From Brachycybe producta (Eukaryota; Arthropoda; Diplopoda; Playtdesmida; Andrognathidae), in NCBI GenBank assembly GCA_036925085.1, contig JAUPFP010000025.1, positions 1,293,733 through 1,357,732 on the forward strand: a DNA stretch of 64,000 bases, given 5' to 3'. The notes below the pieces were generated by a model. It did no database searches. It saw only the letters and a program-made list of their open reading frames with translations, and was not told the DNA's origin. Shown here piece after piece: positions 33,364 to 42,163 of this stretch. The position numbers were made by a program, and so were the translations under genes. Within the stretch, counting starts at the first letter, position 1. Every line of letters starts with the position of its first letter.

Positions 33364-33774
33364 ACAGGCATCTGTAGACAGCTTCAGAATTTCTTTGGCT
33401 TCGCCTTTTTATGAGCGCGTCAAACCACATATCAACCAATTAGAAATAAAAAAGGGTGGGGCATGTGACATGAGACCCAGTAACAAACCAATTAAAAATT
33501 GATGACGCTCATAAAAGGGCGGAGCCAAAGAAATTCTGAAGCTGTCTACGGAACAGACAATTAGAAATCGGGACGAACAGAAGTTGGCTCCGCCCTTTTT
33601 ATGACGAACGGCAACTTCTAATTGGTTGGTTATGTAGTCTGACGTCACATGCTCCGCCCTTTTCAACGTCGAACCACACAACAAACCAATTAGAAGTTGC
33701 CGGTCGTCATAAAAACAGCGGAGCCAACTTATGTTTGTCCCGATTTCTAATTGCTTGTGTCTACAGATGCCTGT
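33364..33774. mobile_element. Family A MITE interrupted by a family B MITE
   Basis: The outer element starts ACAGGCATCTGTAGACAGCT and ends GTCTACAGATGCCTGT. It is flanked by CAAACTGGC (33355-33363) and CCAACTGGC (33775-33783), a 9-bp duplication with one mismatch. The A sequence stops at 33552 and resumes at 33759, with B between. Frames over the region on both strands translate MITE sequence and are not genes. Confidence 0.9.
33553..33758. mobile_element. Family B MITE nested in family A
   Basis: It starts ACAGACAATTAGAAATCGGG and ends CCCGATTTCTAATTGCTTGT. Its own 9-bp duplication is GTCTACGGA (33544-33552) and GTCTACAGA (33759-33767), with one mismatch, inside the host A element. Central boxes GCTCCGCCCTTT and AGCGGAGCC are symmetric. 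Confidence 0.9.
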
Positions 33775-33783
33775 CCAACTGGC

Positions 33784-34503
33784 AAATGCTGGATCCAACG
33801 TTGGACACATAAGTGTGTCCAAGTCATTACGAGAGAAAACAAATATATAAAGGAGGGGGGGGGGGGGGGGGTTTATGGACATTTTAATCATCTTTCTTCT
33901 TCTTCTTCTTCTTCAGCCAAACAGACTTCCATTAAATAAGAACACCTTTTGAAATAGAGAAGAGAATACAAAAAAAAAGGTAAAGCCAAGCTGCCAGGTA
34001 AACATTCAATTATCTTGAAGCAAATCCAATTTATATGAAAGCATCATCATCATCCCTCCCAAAAGTGGATTTCAGAACGAGGTTCGAATTTTACAAGATT
34101 GCACCTACTGTATACATGTATACACCCCCCCCCCCCCCCGAAACACACAATGAATGAAGGAAAATTGTAAATATTATTATTATAAACCTTGAAAAAAAAA
34201 TGTATCTGAAGAGATTTCCTGATTCTTTAACAGACAAAATAATAATAAAATCATGTCAGAAAAATATATTTCTAATGTGTCTAGTCATAAACAACATTAA
34301 ACTCCTCCTAAATTGCATTTCATTTGATTTAAGATAAGTTTTAAAAGCTGTAATAAATGCACCTTTCGAACTCTTGATTATTCTGTTTCAGGTATAAAAT
34401 GAACTGCAATTTTGGTGTAGCAAGGTTTTTTTTTTTTAAAAAACTAGAAGGACACCTCAATCCACATAAGAATGTTTTCAAGTTTTTTAATGTGTTTGAA
34501 AAT
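33784..34503. other. No gene seen; homopolymers
   Basis: Poly-G of 17 at 33855-33871, (TTC)n at 33891-33915 and poly-C of 15 at 34125-34139. The remaining sequence is A+T-rich without recognised open frames. Confidence 0.6.
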
Positions 34504-34597
34504 TACGGAGCCCTGTTGAGGACATTGAATATTTTTTTAATCTCGTCCGGACGAGATAAAAAAAAAATATTCTTCATGTCCTCAACAGGGCTCCGTA
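34504..34597. mobile_element. Element N: 94-bp near-perfect hairpin
   Basis: TACGGAGCCCTGTTGAGGAC on the left is the exact inverse of GTCCTCAACAGGGCTCCGTA on the right. A+T-rich stem sequence follows, with a self-complementary centre CTCGTCCGGACGAG. Loop length is effectively zero. No other copy exists in the window. Confidence 0.8.
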
Positions 34598-34604
34598 AAA
34601 AAAA

Positions 34605-34790
34605 AGATCCAACTTTAAGCAGACAAAATTTTTCAATTTTTTTTATCTATAAAAAGTTTATTTTGAAAGATATTCTTAAGTGATTAAGCTACCCCCCCCC
34701 CCCCCTTCTACTTTCTAAAACCTTTTCTAGTTTCTCATAAATTTCTTCCTGGAAAACAGGAATAATCAAGGGTTCGAAAATCAATTGTTC
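34605..34790. mobile_element. Family E, right half, carrying a poly-C expansion
   Basis: ATAAAAAGTTTATTTTGAAA is followed by GATTAAGCTA, then 14 C (34692-34705) and TTCTACTTTC. Other E copies have GCTACCCTTCTAG here, so the run of three C has expanded to fourteen. Confidence 0.75.
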
Positions 34791-34844
34791 ATTAAAATTA
34801 TAAATTTAATTCTTTAAAGTTATAAGTTTGAAGCAACTTTTAAC

Positions 34845-35150
34845 AAAAAAATACGTTTTGTTAGAAACTAGAATAGTAAGTGAATCATATACCAACAGTA
34901 TTCAAAACTTATTTTTACTAAATTCTGAATACTGAACTTTAGCCTCTAACCAGGTTCTAGTTGTAATACAAGTTTGAAGTTTAACTTTTTCTTTGCTAAA
35001 AACTAGAATAGTAGATGAAAAATATGCCTAAAGTATTTTTAGTTTCTCTTTAGAATTCGCATCAGAATTCAAAACTTCTCTACTTAAAAGTCTAGAGATA
35101 CTAAAACTCTGTACTCTAGCCTCTAACCAGGTTCTTTGACTGTAAAAAAA
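34845..35150. repeat. Two tandem J/E-like units
   Basis: TTAGAAACTAGAATAGTAAG leads to TTTAGCCTCTAACCAGGTTC, and a second unit from about 34998 (AAAACTAGAATAGTAGATGA) leads to CTAGCCTCTAACCAGGTTCT. The units combine an E outer arm with the J box CTAGCCTCTAACCAG. Confidence 0.6.
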
Positions 35151-35559
35151 AGCCTTTTTTTCCTGGTTAAACCCTATTGTTGATCAACAATACATCCTTT
35201 TTATATTTCTGAGATTATATCTCTTTTATACAAGTGAAATGAATAGACTATAAATGATCCTATCGACTACCAATAAAAGATTTTTTTATGGTGTTTTAAT
35301 ATAAGATCAAGTGTTAATCAAGCATTTCTTTGGTGGCGCCACAATTTGCCACACCCAAAAAAAAAAAACGCTTACACTACCAACTTCACAACTACCAAAA
35401 AAAAAATATAAGATGATTGATGAGTCTTTCTTATGGATTATGATGATGATGATGATAATGCTCAAACTTCTAAGAGATAAATGCCATTTAGATCCATATT
35501 ATAATAAAAGTCTCTATAAATCCACCCCCCCACTCACAATGTTCTCAGAAATCTGGTTA
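35151..35559. other. No gene seen
   Basis: Poly-A runs at 35357-35368 and (GAT)n at 35440-35455. The frame at 35311-35640 runs into the next E element and has no domain. Confidence 0.5.
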
Positions 35560-36229
35560 TTCTGTATTTCAGAAGCAACATTTAAAAAAAAAACTAGAAG
35601 AGTAAATCACTTAAGATCAGTAAATTTTCGAACTCTTTGATTATTGTGTTTTTCAGAAGAGCAAAATTAAGAGAAACTAGAAAGTGTTTTTTTTTTAGAA
35701 ACTAGAAACGGTTGTTCAATCACTTAAAAGTATCTTTTATGTTGATATCTTTTAAAATAATCCCTTAAAAGTTTGGACCATTTTCAAACTCACATAAAAA
35801 AACAACTTATTTTGAAAGATATCAAGCATGAAAATATACTTAAGTGATTGAGCTACCCCTTCTAGTTTTTAAAACACATTCAAGTTTCTCTTCATTTTGC
35901 ACACTAAAAGGCAAAATAAAAGCGGTCATTCGCGATAGCTTTGGTCAAATTCATTTTGGCCAATAGGAACGCATTCTTTTTTTCCCCCAATAAACGTAGC
36001 TGTGAATCCCATGCTTTATATTTTAAATTCAATACATTTGTTTTTCTTTTTACAGCATAAAACAAAATGCATCTTTCGTATTTTGTTTAGAATACTATTG
36101 ATTCTGAAGAACGGGTTTTATATGCTGCAAAAATAAAATACTGCATTCCTATTGGCCAAAATCAAATTGACCAAAACTATCGCCAAAGACAGGTAAAATA
36201 AGAGTCGAGGACAGGCGTTTACAACCACC
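35560..36229. mobile_element. Family E fold-back split by another TIR element
   Basis: AGAAACTAGAAACGGTTGTT is opposed by GATTGAGCTACCCCTTCTAG. The E tail breaks off near 35930 and its expected terminal words, GACAGGCGTTTACAACCACC, appear at 36210-36229. The intervening element occupies 35933-36182. An extra half unit of E lies at 35575-35640. Confidence 0.7.
35933..36182. mobile_element. 250-bp TIR element inserted in family E
   Basis: The ends CGATAGCTTTGGTCAAATTC and GAATTTGACC-type inverse (right end: TTGACCAAAACTATCG) form inverted repeats of about 37 bp that include GGCCAATAGGAA and TTCCTATTGGCC. The target duplication is unclear. No open frame. Confidence 0.7.
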
Positions 36230-36451
36230 TTAAGAGGTTACACATAGCAAAATTACTTTGAAAAATCTCCACAAAGAGCGCTAGCATCGTTTTTCTATTG
36301 AACCCATAGACCATAGACCCATAGGCCATAGTGTGTGTTTTAAAAATTAACATTTTTTCTTTAACATTGGGTCTATAGGCTCAATAGAAAAACGATGCTA
36401 GCGCTCTTTTTTGGAGATTTTTCAAAGTAATTTTGCGATGTAGCCCCTTAA
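36230..36451. mobile_element. Family C fold-back derivative bounded by TTAA
   Basis: TTAAGAGGTTACACATAGCA at the left and GCGATGTAGCCCC plus TTAA at the right are inverses. Both arms carry the family signature (GCGCTAGCATCGTTTTTCTA and its inverse TAGAAAAACGATGCTAGCGC). Other C copies carry it once, so this is a derived symmetrical form. Confidence 0.85.
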
Positions 36452-36455
36452 ATCT

Positions 36456-36664
36456 ACAGGCAATTAGAAAACAGGATGAACAACAGTTGGCTCCGCCCTT
36501 TTTTATGACGACCGGCAATTTCTAATTGGTTTGTTGAGTGGTTTAACGTCACATGCTCCGCCCTTTTCAACGTCGAACCACACATTTCAAACCAATTAGA
36601 AGTTGCCGTTCGTCATAAAAAGGGCGGAGCCAACTTCTGTTAATCCCGTTTTCTAATTGCCTGT
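36456..36664. mobile_element. Family B MITE with perfect 9-bp target duplication
   Basis: It starts ACAGGCAATTAGAAAACAGG and ends CCGTTTTCTAATTGCCTGT. CTTAAATCT flanks both sides (36447-36455 and 36665-36673). The left duplication overlaps the TTAA edge of the neighbouring family C element. Confidence 0.95.
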
Positions 36665-36673
36665 CTTAAATCT

Positions 36674-37343
36674 TGGTCCAACTTATAAGAAATTTAGTTC
36701 TAAGTGGTGCCATCTATTGGCAACACACATCTATGACGAATAATAATAATAGCTCGTAATTGAGCTACTATGTTATAATATATTTTGTTCTAATAATACA
36801 CAGTAGAAGAATAGTTAAAATGAAATTGCACTTACACAGATATTAGAACCAACTTAAATAGTAGTAGATTATAAAAACACAATTAAATGTTTCTTTACAC
36901 TCAATAGAAAAACAAAATTTGCCTTTTTCAAATTGTTCTCACCAATTTGACTCTATTCAATCATTAAAAAAGGAGATTAAGAGTTGCCAATGAGAAATGC
37001 AAATTAATTAACATTTTTTGAAGGTGAAAACACAAACTTGTAATTAAAGCAGCAAAACAGAAGCTTTCTTTTAGCCTTTAATTTCTCTTATGTGTGTGTG
37101 TATGGATAAAATATTCAATGCAACACTCACTTTTATATGACTATTTTGTATGTGTGACAGGATTAATTCTAAATGTCTATTTCCATCTAATTAAATAAAA
37201 AAGGAAAAGCCTGGTCAGTTTGACCTCCTGAAGACCTTAATAACAACAACATAACAAATTCCTTCCTCCATATAAATGAAATAAAATACTTAACACTTTT
37301 GGCTCACTGTTAATTAAAAAAAATATAAATGCAACCAAAAGCA
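36674..37343. other. No gene seen
   Basis: A+T-rich sequence. GCCATCTATTGGCAACACAC at 36710 resembles an internal box of family P. TG repeats at 37091-37102. Confidence 0.5.
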
Positions 37344-37353
37344 CACATAGAAA

Positions 37354-37556
37354 ACTAGCGTTAGCCCATTAGTACTGTATTAGCAGAGCGCATGCGTATT
37401 GCCATCGTATCGTTTTATATAGAATTTTATATAGGTTTCCTATAGTGAACGTCTCATAGATGGCGCTGCTAACGCAAATCTGCAATCACTTTCCTATATA
37501 AACGATAAGATGGCAATACGCATGCGCTCTGCTAATACTAATGGGCTAACGCTAGT
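37354..37556. mobile_element. Element O: 203-bp palindrome with perfect 10-bp target duplication
   Basis: The left arm ACTAGCGTTAGCCCATTAGT and right arm ACTAATGGGCTAACGCTAGT are inverses. They continue through AGCAGAGCGCATGCGTATTG. CACATAGAAA flanks both ends (37344-37353 and 37557-37566). The centre contains TAGATGGCGCTGCTAACGC. Non-coding. Confidence 0.92.
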
Positions 37557-37571
37557 CACATAGAAATCAAG

Positions 37572-37680
37572 ATTAACACATAGAGGAAGTTTAAACTAAA
37601 AGCTTTGCCTACTGTGCATTTCTGTGTCATAGCTGAGTATAGCCAATAGATGGCGCCACCTTTAATTCAAGCTAAATTTC
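37572..37680. mobile_element. Family P, left part only
   Basis: AGTTTAAACTAAAAGCTTTG and AGCCAATAGATGGCGCCACC correspond to the left arm of the P element at 44207 (GCTCAACTAAAAGCTCTCTG, TTGCCAATAGATGGCCC). The right part is absent. Confidence 0.55.
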
Positions 37681-37694
37681 TTCGCAGTTGCACC

Positions 37695-37901
37695 TAGGCT
37701 TGCCACCCGTCCTCCGTTGTGATGGACAGTCCTCCATTTTTTTAACCAAAACAATATGTTTTGGTTAAACAAAAATAAAAAGTATTAAAGTTTTTATAAA
37801 ATTTATTGTGTGGAGGACATTTTTGCCTTCGTGGAGGATGGGAGGACATTTCTTCCAAATGGAGGACAGTCCTCCACAAAGGAGGACGGGTGGCAAGCCT
37901 A
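37695..37901. mobile_element. Element Q: hAT-like MITE with 8-bp duplication
   Basis: TAGGCTTGCCACCCGTCCTC and GAGGACGGGTGGCAAGCCTA are exact inverses at the two ends. The flanks are GTTGCACC (37687-37694) and TTTGCACC (37902-37909), 7 of 8 identical. Internal GGAGGAC words repeat. The length of 207 bp and 8-bp duplication fit hAT-type MITEs. Confidence 0.85.
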
Positions 37902-37993
37902 TTTGCACCTTAGACCATTCATTACCCTCCAAGACAGGTGGTAACTGTGAAAGTTAGTGTTTTGATAAAGTGGTGACAGCAGCATCACTTTAG

Positions 37994-38200
37994 ACATGCA
38001 ATTAGATAACGGGATGAACAGAAGTTGGCTCCGCCCTTTTTATGACGAACGACAACTTCTAATAGGTTTGTTGTGTGGTTCGACGCTGAAAAGCGGCGGA
38101 GCATGTGACGTTAGACTACATAACCAACTAATTAGAAGTTACCAGTCGTCATAAAATGGGCGGAGCCAACTTCTGTTCATCCCGTTTTCTAATTACCTGT
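37994..38200. mobile_element. Family B MITE with 9-bp duplication
   Basis: It starts ACATGCAATTAGATAACGGG and ends CCCGTTTTCTAATTACCTGT. The flanks TCACTTTAG (37985-37993) and CCACTTTAG (38201-38209) differ at one base. Confidence 0.92.
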
Positions 38201-38351
38201 CCACTTTAGTGGGAAAAGGTTGTACTATCGGGTATAATACCGTACAGTATGAAAAATCGCAGACATTTTGCACTTGCAGGCTTTCACAATAAAGTCACCA
38301 GAAAGCGCTGATGTAGTTTTTACCAGGCTGTGCGATATGGCGCTATTCAAC

Positions 38352-38525
38352 ATAGGCAAGTGTGCTCAGCCCAAATCCATCGTTTGCGAAGCCCTTTTAT
38401 TGGTTTGTTATTTGGTCTGATGTCACATGCCCCGCCCTTTTCAATTTCTAATTGGTTCATGTTTTGTATGATACTCACAAAGGCCGGGGCAAAAGATGAA
38501 TTTTTGCTGAGCACCCCTGCCTGGC
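38352..38525. mobile_element. Family A MITE with 9-bp duplication
   Basis: It carries the boxes GGTCTGATGTCACATGCCCC and CAATTTCTAATTGGTTCATG. The flanks CTATTCAAC (38343-38351) and CCATTCAAC (38526-38534) differ at one base. The left GCTCCGCCC box is damaged. The open frame at 38330-38668 runs through it and is not a gene. Confidence 0.85.
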
Positions 38526-38701
38526 CCATTCAACACATTACGAGTTGCCAGTCCCGGAGAGTAAGTAAACGGTCGGGTCTAAGGTTGCACCACAATTCAA
38601 AGCCTACACCTAGCTATCAAGATAAATTTATAAAGGTTAGGAGAAGAAAAACCGTCAAAAGCAAGTGACAAATCGTCTGCTTTTTGAAGCTAGAAAGAAG
38701 A

Positions 38702-38800
38702 CAGGCAAGTGGAAACAGCATTAACAATTCATTTTCTCCGTTTCTAATTGGTTTGATAGTGGTCTGATGTCATATGGCCAGCCCTTTTATGAGGGGGTTG
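38702..38800. mobile_element. Family A MITE, truncated
   Basis: It starts ACAGGCAAGTGGAAACAGCA, then TTTCTAATTGGTTTGATAGT and GCCCTTTTATGAGGG. The right terminus is missing, and family E begins immediately after. Confidence 0.75.
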
Positions 38801-38807
38801 GAACTAC

Positions 38808-38910
38808 CCTTACAATTTCCAAAACACAGTTCTAGTTCCTCTTAAATTTTTTGCTTCTGAAAGACAGAATAATCGGAGTTACAAAATCAGCTGTTCATAA
38901 AACCACCTTA
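38808..38910. mobile_element. Family E, right end only
   Basis: TTCTAGTTCCTCTTAAATTT, TTCTGAAAGACAGAATAATC and the terminal AAAACCACCTTA match the tails of other E copies. Confidence 0.7.
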
Positions 38911-39527
38911 AAAGCTAACTCATGACGTTTTATTTCCCCTTCTAACATTTAGTTGAGCTACCTCTATGTACAATATATCTTGATAGAAATAAAATGAAAG
39001 AAATTTTTATAAGTGCAGCAAAATAATAATAAAAAAAGCAATTTGCAATTATTATAAGTAGCTGAGCAAAATGAGAAAAAATAAAAAGTTTGAAAAGTTG
39101 TAAAAATCATCAAATTTTACCAACATTTTGTTCTCTGTTCAGTTTCTTGAAATGAAGAAAGAGGATTACAAATTATTTCTTTTTTTTTTGTTGTGAAAAT
39201 GTAATTTCTATAAAGACTTTTTTTTTTTTTTTGGTAATAAAAGTCAGGGTGTTCTTCACAGATAAACTAATATGTGTATGTTCTCTATTGGATAAGAACA
39301 ACAACCAAAAACAATAGAAAATTACAACCCAAAAAAAATTGTCACATATAAACAATGAAAAAAAAAATAGAGCTCTAAAATGATAATCACATGTTGCAAA
39401 AATATACACTTTTTTCTATGTTAAGAATATTGCAACAACAATGAAGATGATTCTCTAAACCTTTCTTTACATCCTTAAAAGCACCCATACCTCCTACCTC
39501 TCCCTTTCAATCTCTTCCACCTATTTC
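38911..39527. other. No gene seen
   Basis: A GTTGAGCTACCTCTATGTAC word at 38952 resembles the terminus of family P. Poly-T runs at 39180-39190 and 39217-39230. Confidence 0.5.
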
Positions 39528-39710
39528 ACAGGCACTAACTTTTTGTTTGCCCCGCCCTTTTATAAGCGTCATCAATTTCTAATTGGTTAGTTACTTGGTC
39601 TGATGACACATGCCCCACCCTTTTCAATTTCTAATTGGTTGATATTTCGTCTGACGCTCATAAAAGGGCGGGGGTAAATGGAAAAGTTAGTGCTGAGCAG
39701 AGATCCCTGT
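39528..39710. mobile_element. Family A MITE
   Basis: Starts ACAGGCACTAACTTTTTGTT and ends AGTGCTGAGCAGAGATCCCTGT, with paired boxes GCCCCGCCCTTTTATAAGCG and CGCTCATAAAAGGGCGGGGG. The nearest flanks CCTATTTC and CCTTTTTC match at 7 of 8, weaker than for other copies. Confidence 0.85.
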
Positions 39711-39811
39711 CCTTTTTCTCTTTGGTTGTGTTCCATCTCAAACAACGACGAGGGTTGGAGGTGGTCTAGGCTAGCAATGCTTGTAGGTAATGTCACAGAT
39801 CTGTTGGCAAC

Positions 39812-39953
39812 ACTGGCAAGTGTGCCCAGCGCTAAAATTTCGTTTGCTCCGCCCTTTTATGACATCAGATCAAGTAACAAACCCAATCAGAAATTGATGG
39901 CGTTCATACAAGGGCGGGGAAACAAAATTTTATTGCTGGGCACACTTGCCTGT
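39812..39953. mobile_element. Family A MITE, short form
   Basis: ACTGGCAAGTGTGCCCAGCG on the left and GCTGGGCACACTTGCCTGT on the right enclose GCTCCGCCCTTTTATGACAT and TCATACAAGGGCGGGG. The target duplication is unclear. Confidence 0.85.
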
Positions 39954-40034
39954 TCTGTCGGAACCTTTGCGATGTTGTTGCAACAGGAAGTTTAAACAGG
40001 GAAGTCCGTTCATTTTAACAGGTTTACTCAAACC

Positions 40035-40228
40035 ACAAGCATCTCTGTCTAGCACTAACTTTTCATTTGCCCCGCCCTTTTATGAACGTCAGACCAAATA
40101 TCAACCAATTAGAAATTGAAAAGGGCGGGGCATGTGTCATCCGACCAAATAACAAACGAATTAGAAATTGATGACGCTCATAAAAGGGCGGGGAAAACGA
40201 AAAGTTAGTGCTGGGCAGATATGCCTGT
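40035..40228. mobile_element. Family A MITE with 9-bp duplication
   Basis: It starts ACAAGCATCTCTGTCTAGCA and ends GGGCAGATATGCCTGT. The flanks ACTCAAACC (40026-40034) and ACACAAACC (40229-40237) differ at one base. Open frames over it are shadows. Confidence 0.88.
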
Positions 40229-40238
40229 ACACAAACCA

Positions 40239-40433
40239 CAGAGGCAAGTGTAGTCAGCACTAACTTTTCGTTTACTCCGCCCTTTTATGAGCGTCATCAA
40301 TTTCTAATTGGTTTGTTATTTGGTCTGATGTCACATGCCCCGCCCTTATCAATTTATAATTGGTTGATATTTGGTCTGTCGCTCATAAAAGGGCGGAGCA
40401 AACGAAAAGCTACTGCTGGCTACACTTGCTTGT
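40239..40433. mobile_element. Family A MITE, adjacent copy in the same target
   Basis: It starts CAGAGGCAAGTGTAGTCAGC and ends GGCTACACTTGCTTGT. The flanks CACAAACCA (40230-40238) and CTCAAACCA (40434-40442) differ at one base. The left flank overlaps the right duplication of the preceding A copy. Confidence 0.88.
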
Positions 40434-41104
40434 CTCAAACCACTTCTATTGACAGGCGTTTGGATCCAGCACAAGAAATTCGTTTGCCTCCACTTCCAAA
40501 CCCTCGGTCATCATTTGAGCTGGGGTATATTTCCCCCCCCCCCCCCCACACCTTCTTCTCATCTTCCATCACCTCCACCTTTATTAAAAGAAGGCTTTTT
40601 TTCTTTTGTGAAACAAATACAGAAAAAAAAAGACTAATCCAGAACAATACAAGTAGAGAAGAGAGAGAGAGAGCGAGAGAAAAAAAAATGGAATAAGAAA
40701 CACATTTAACTATTTATAAGTCTAAGGGGGGAAGGATGAAAAAGAGGAGGGAGTTCGACATTTGCATATACACATACTTAAAGTTATATATATGAATGTT
40801 TTTCTGGTTGGTGTATATGATATTTTTTTCAGAGATCTGTAAGTAATAAGCTTATATTACAGCTCCATAGGGATCATACACAATAGATGGAAATAGAAGA
40901 AAAGGCGGAAAAAAAGAAGACAGTTTATGGCAGAAAAATAAGGAAATAAGAGAGAAGAAAAAAAGTAACTACAATGTTACCAGTTCTTTCTCGTCAAAGT
41001 GAAAAAAACAGTCATTCTACAGAAAGACTAGTCAAATGTATCAAAACATCACTAGAACAATAGATTCTCACTCTCTCTCTCTCTCTGCATTTCGAAGAGA
41101 AAAA
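40434..41104. other. No gene seen; homopolymers
   Basis: Poly-C of 15 at 40533-40547, GA words at 40660-40680 and (CT)n at 41070-41088. No recognised open frame. Confidence 0.55.
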
Positions 41105-41345
41105 AAAGCAACAACTTATGAAATTGTTTTTTTTAAATACTAGAAGAGTAAAAACTAAAACACTGATCAAGAGGTTTTTTTTTCATGATTTATATTATAA
41201 TATCTTTTAAAATAAAACTTTTTTTATGACAGTCGCATTCAATGTCTTAAATTTTAAGTTTTTTTTTTTAAAAAAATCTTCAAATATGAAATTGTCATAA
41301 AAAGTTTAACTTTAAAAATATATCAACATGAAAATTCTCCTCTTT
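41105..41345. mobile_element. Family E, degraded
   Basis: TTAAATACTAGAAGAGTAAA opens the left arm. CATAAAAAGTTTAACTTTAA and ATATCAACATGAAAAT belong to the right arm. The outer right arm is lost. Confidence 0.6.
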
Positions 41346-41392
41346 AAAGTTTGTTTTAAAAGTGAAAACCGTCTCCTGGTTATTTCTTTTTT

Positions 41393-41565
41393 AGGCATTG
41401 TTTCCACTGGTGTGGAAATTTGAACTTTTTGATAATTTCAACTGGTGAAAAATAGAAGAAAAAAAAACGTGGATAGGCAGGCGGTGGCCACGTTTGTTCT
41501 ATTTTTTCACCAATTGAAATTATCAAAAAGTTTAAATTGTCACCCCAGTGGAAACAAGGCCTTCG
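41393..41565. mobile_element. Family G fold-back element
   Basis: GGCATTGTTTCCACTGGTGT on the left and CACCCCAGTGGAAACAAGGC on the right are inverses. The arms continue as AACTTTTTGATAATTTCAAC and TTGAAATTATCAAAAAGTTT. The centre has GTGGCCACGTTTGTTCTATT. A half copy is at 57755-57854. Confidence 0.82.
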
Positions 41566-41569
41566 AGAT

Positions 41570-41785
41570 GCAAAAATGAAGAGAAAATTGTGTTTTTAGA
41601 AACTAGAAGGGTACATGTCAAGCACTTATGATTATTTTCATGTTCATTTTCAGCTTTAAGCAAGACAATGCTAAGCAGCCAAAAATTGCCTATCAAAAGT
41701 TTATTTTGAAAGATTTATATTCTTAGGTGATTGAGCTACCACCCTTCTAGTATCTAGAACACATTCTCAAGTTTGCAGTATTTAG
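41570..41785. mobile_element. Family E fold-back MITE
   Basis: TAGAAACTAGAAGGGTACAT on the left is opposed by GAGCTACCACCCTTCTAGTA on the right. AAGTTTATTTTGAAAGATTT lies inside the right arm. Confidence 0.72.
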
Positions 41786-41795
41786 TTTTATTTTT

Positions 41796-42163
41796 TCGAA
41801 TCCGAATTCGAATCCTAAAAGGTTCTCGAATCCCTCGAATCTCCTGAATCCTTCCTTTATAAGAATCCAATATTATTCATTAAGAAGATACAAATAAATG
41901 AAATAAAATATTAAATTATTAATAATAAAAAAAGTGTGGCACTCCGGGTCGCCACAAGGTGATGGATGATATTGGTGACTCGGATACCACCGAAATTACA
42001 AAAATCGCCGTTTTTTTTTTGTTAGTTGACGCTTTTATTGGACGTTAATGGAGTCAAAACTAATTTTACCAAAGTTTTTAACAGATTTTTTAGCTTAAGG
42101 ATTTAAGGATTTGAGTTTTCGAATATTTTTTAAGTTTTGCGGGATTCGAATGTCCCATCCCTA
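41796..42163. mobile_element. Family D hAT-like element, copy 3 (inverse)
   Basis: TTCGAATCCGAATTCGAATC near the left and TTCGAATGTCCCATCCCTA at the right end place it in inverse orientation to copies 1 and 2. The GGTCGCCACAAGGTGATG block is shared. The left terminus is worn away. Confidence 0.72.

Noticed and set aside
33409..33891. 160-residue minus-strand frame
   Set aside because: It lies over the nested A and B MITEs. The repeated phrase FYERHQFLIGLLFGLMSHAP recurs at other A copies because it is MITE sequence.
40208..40696. 162-residue plus-strand frame
   Set aside because: It begins inside one A MITE and runs through a second into poly-C and low-complexity sequence. It is not a gene.
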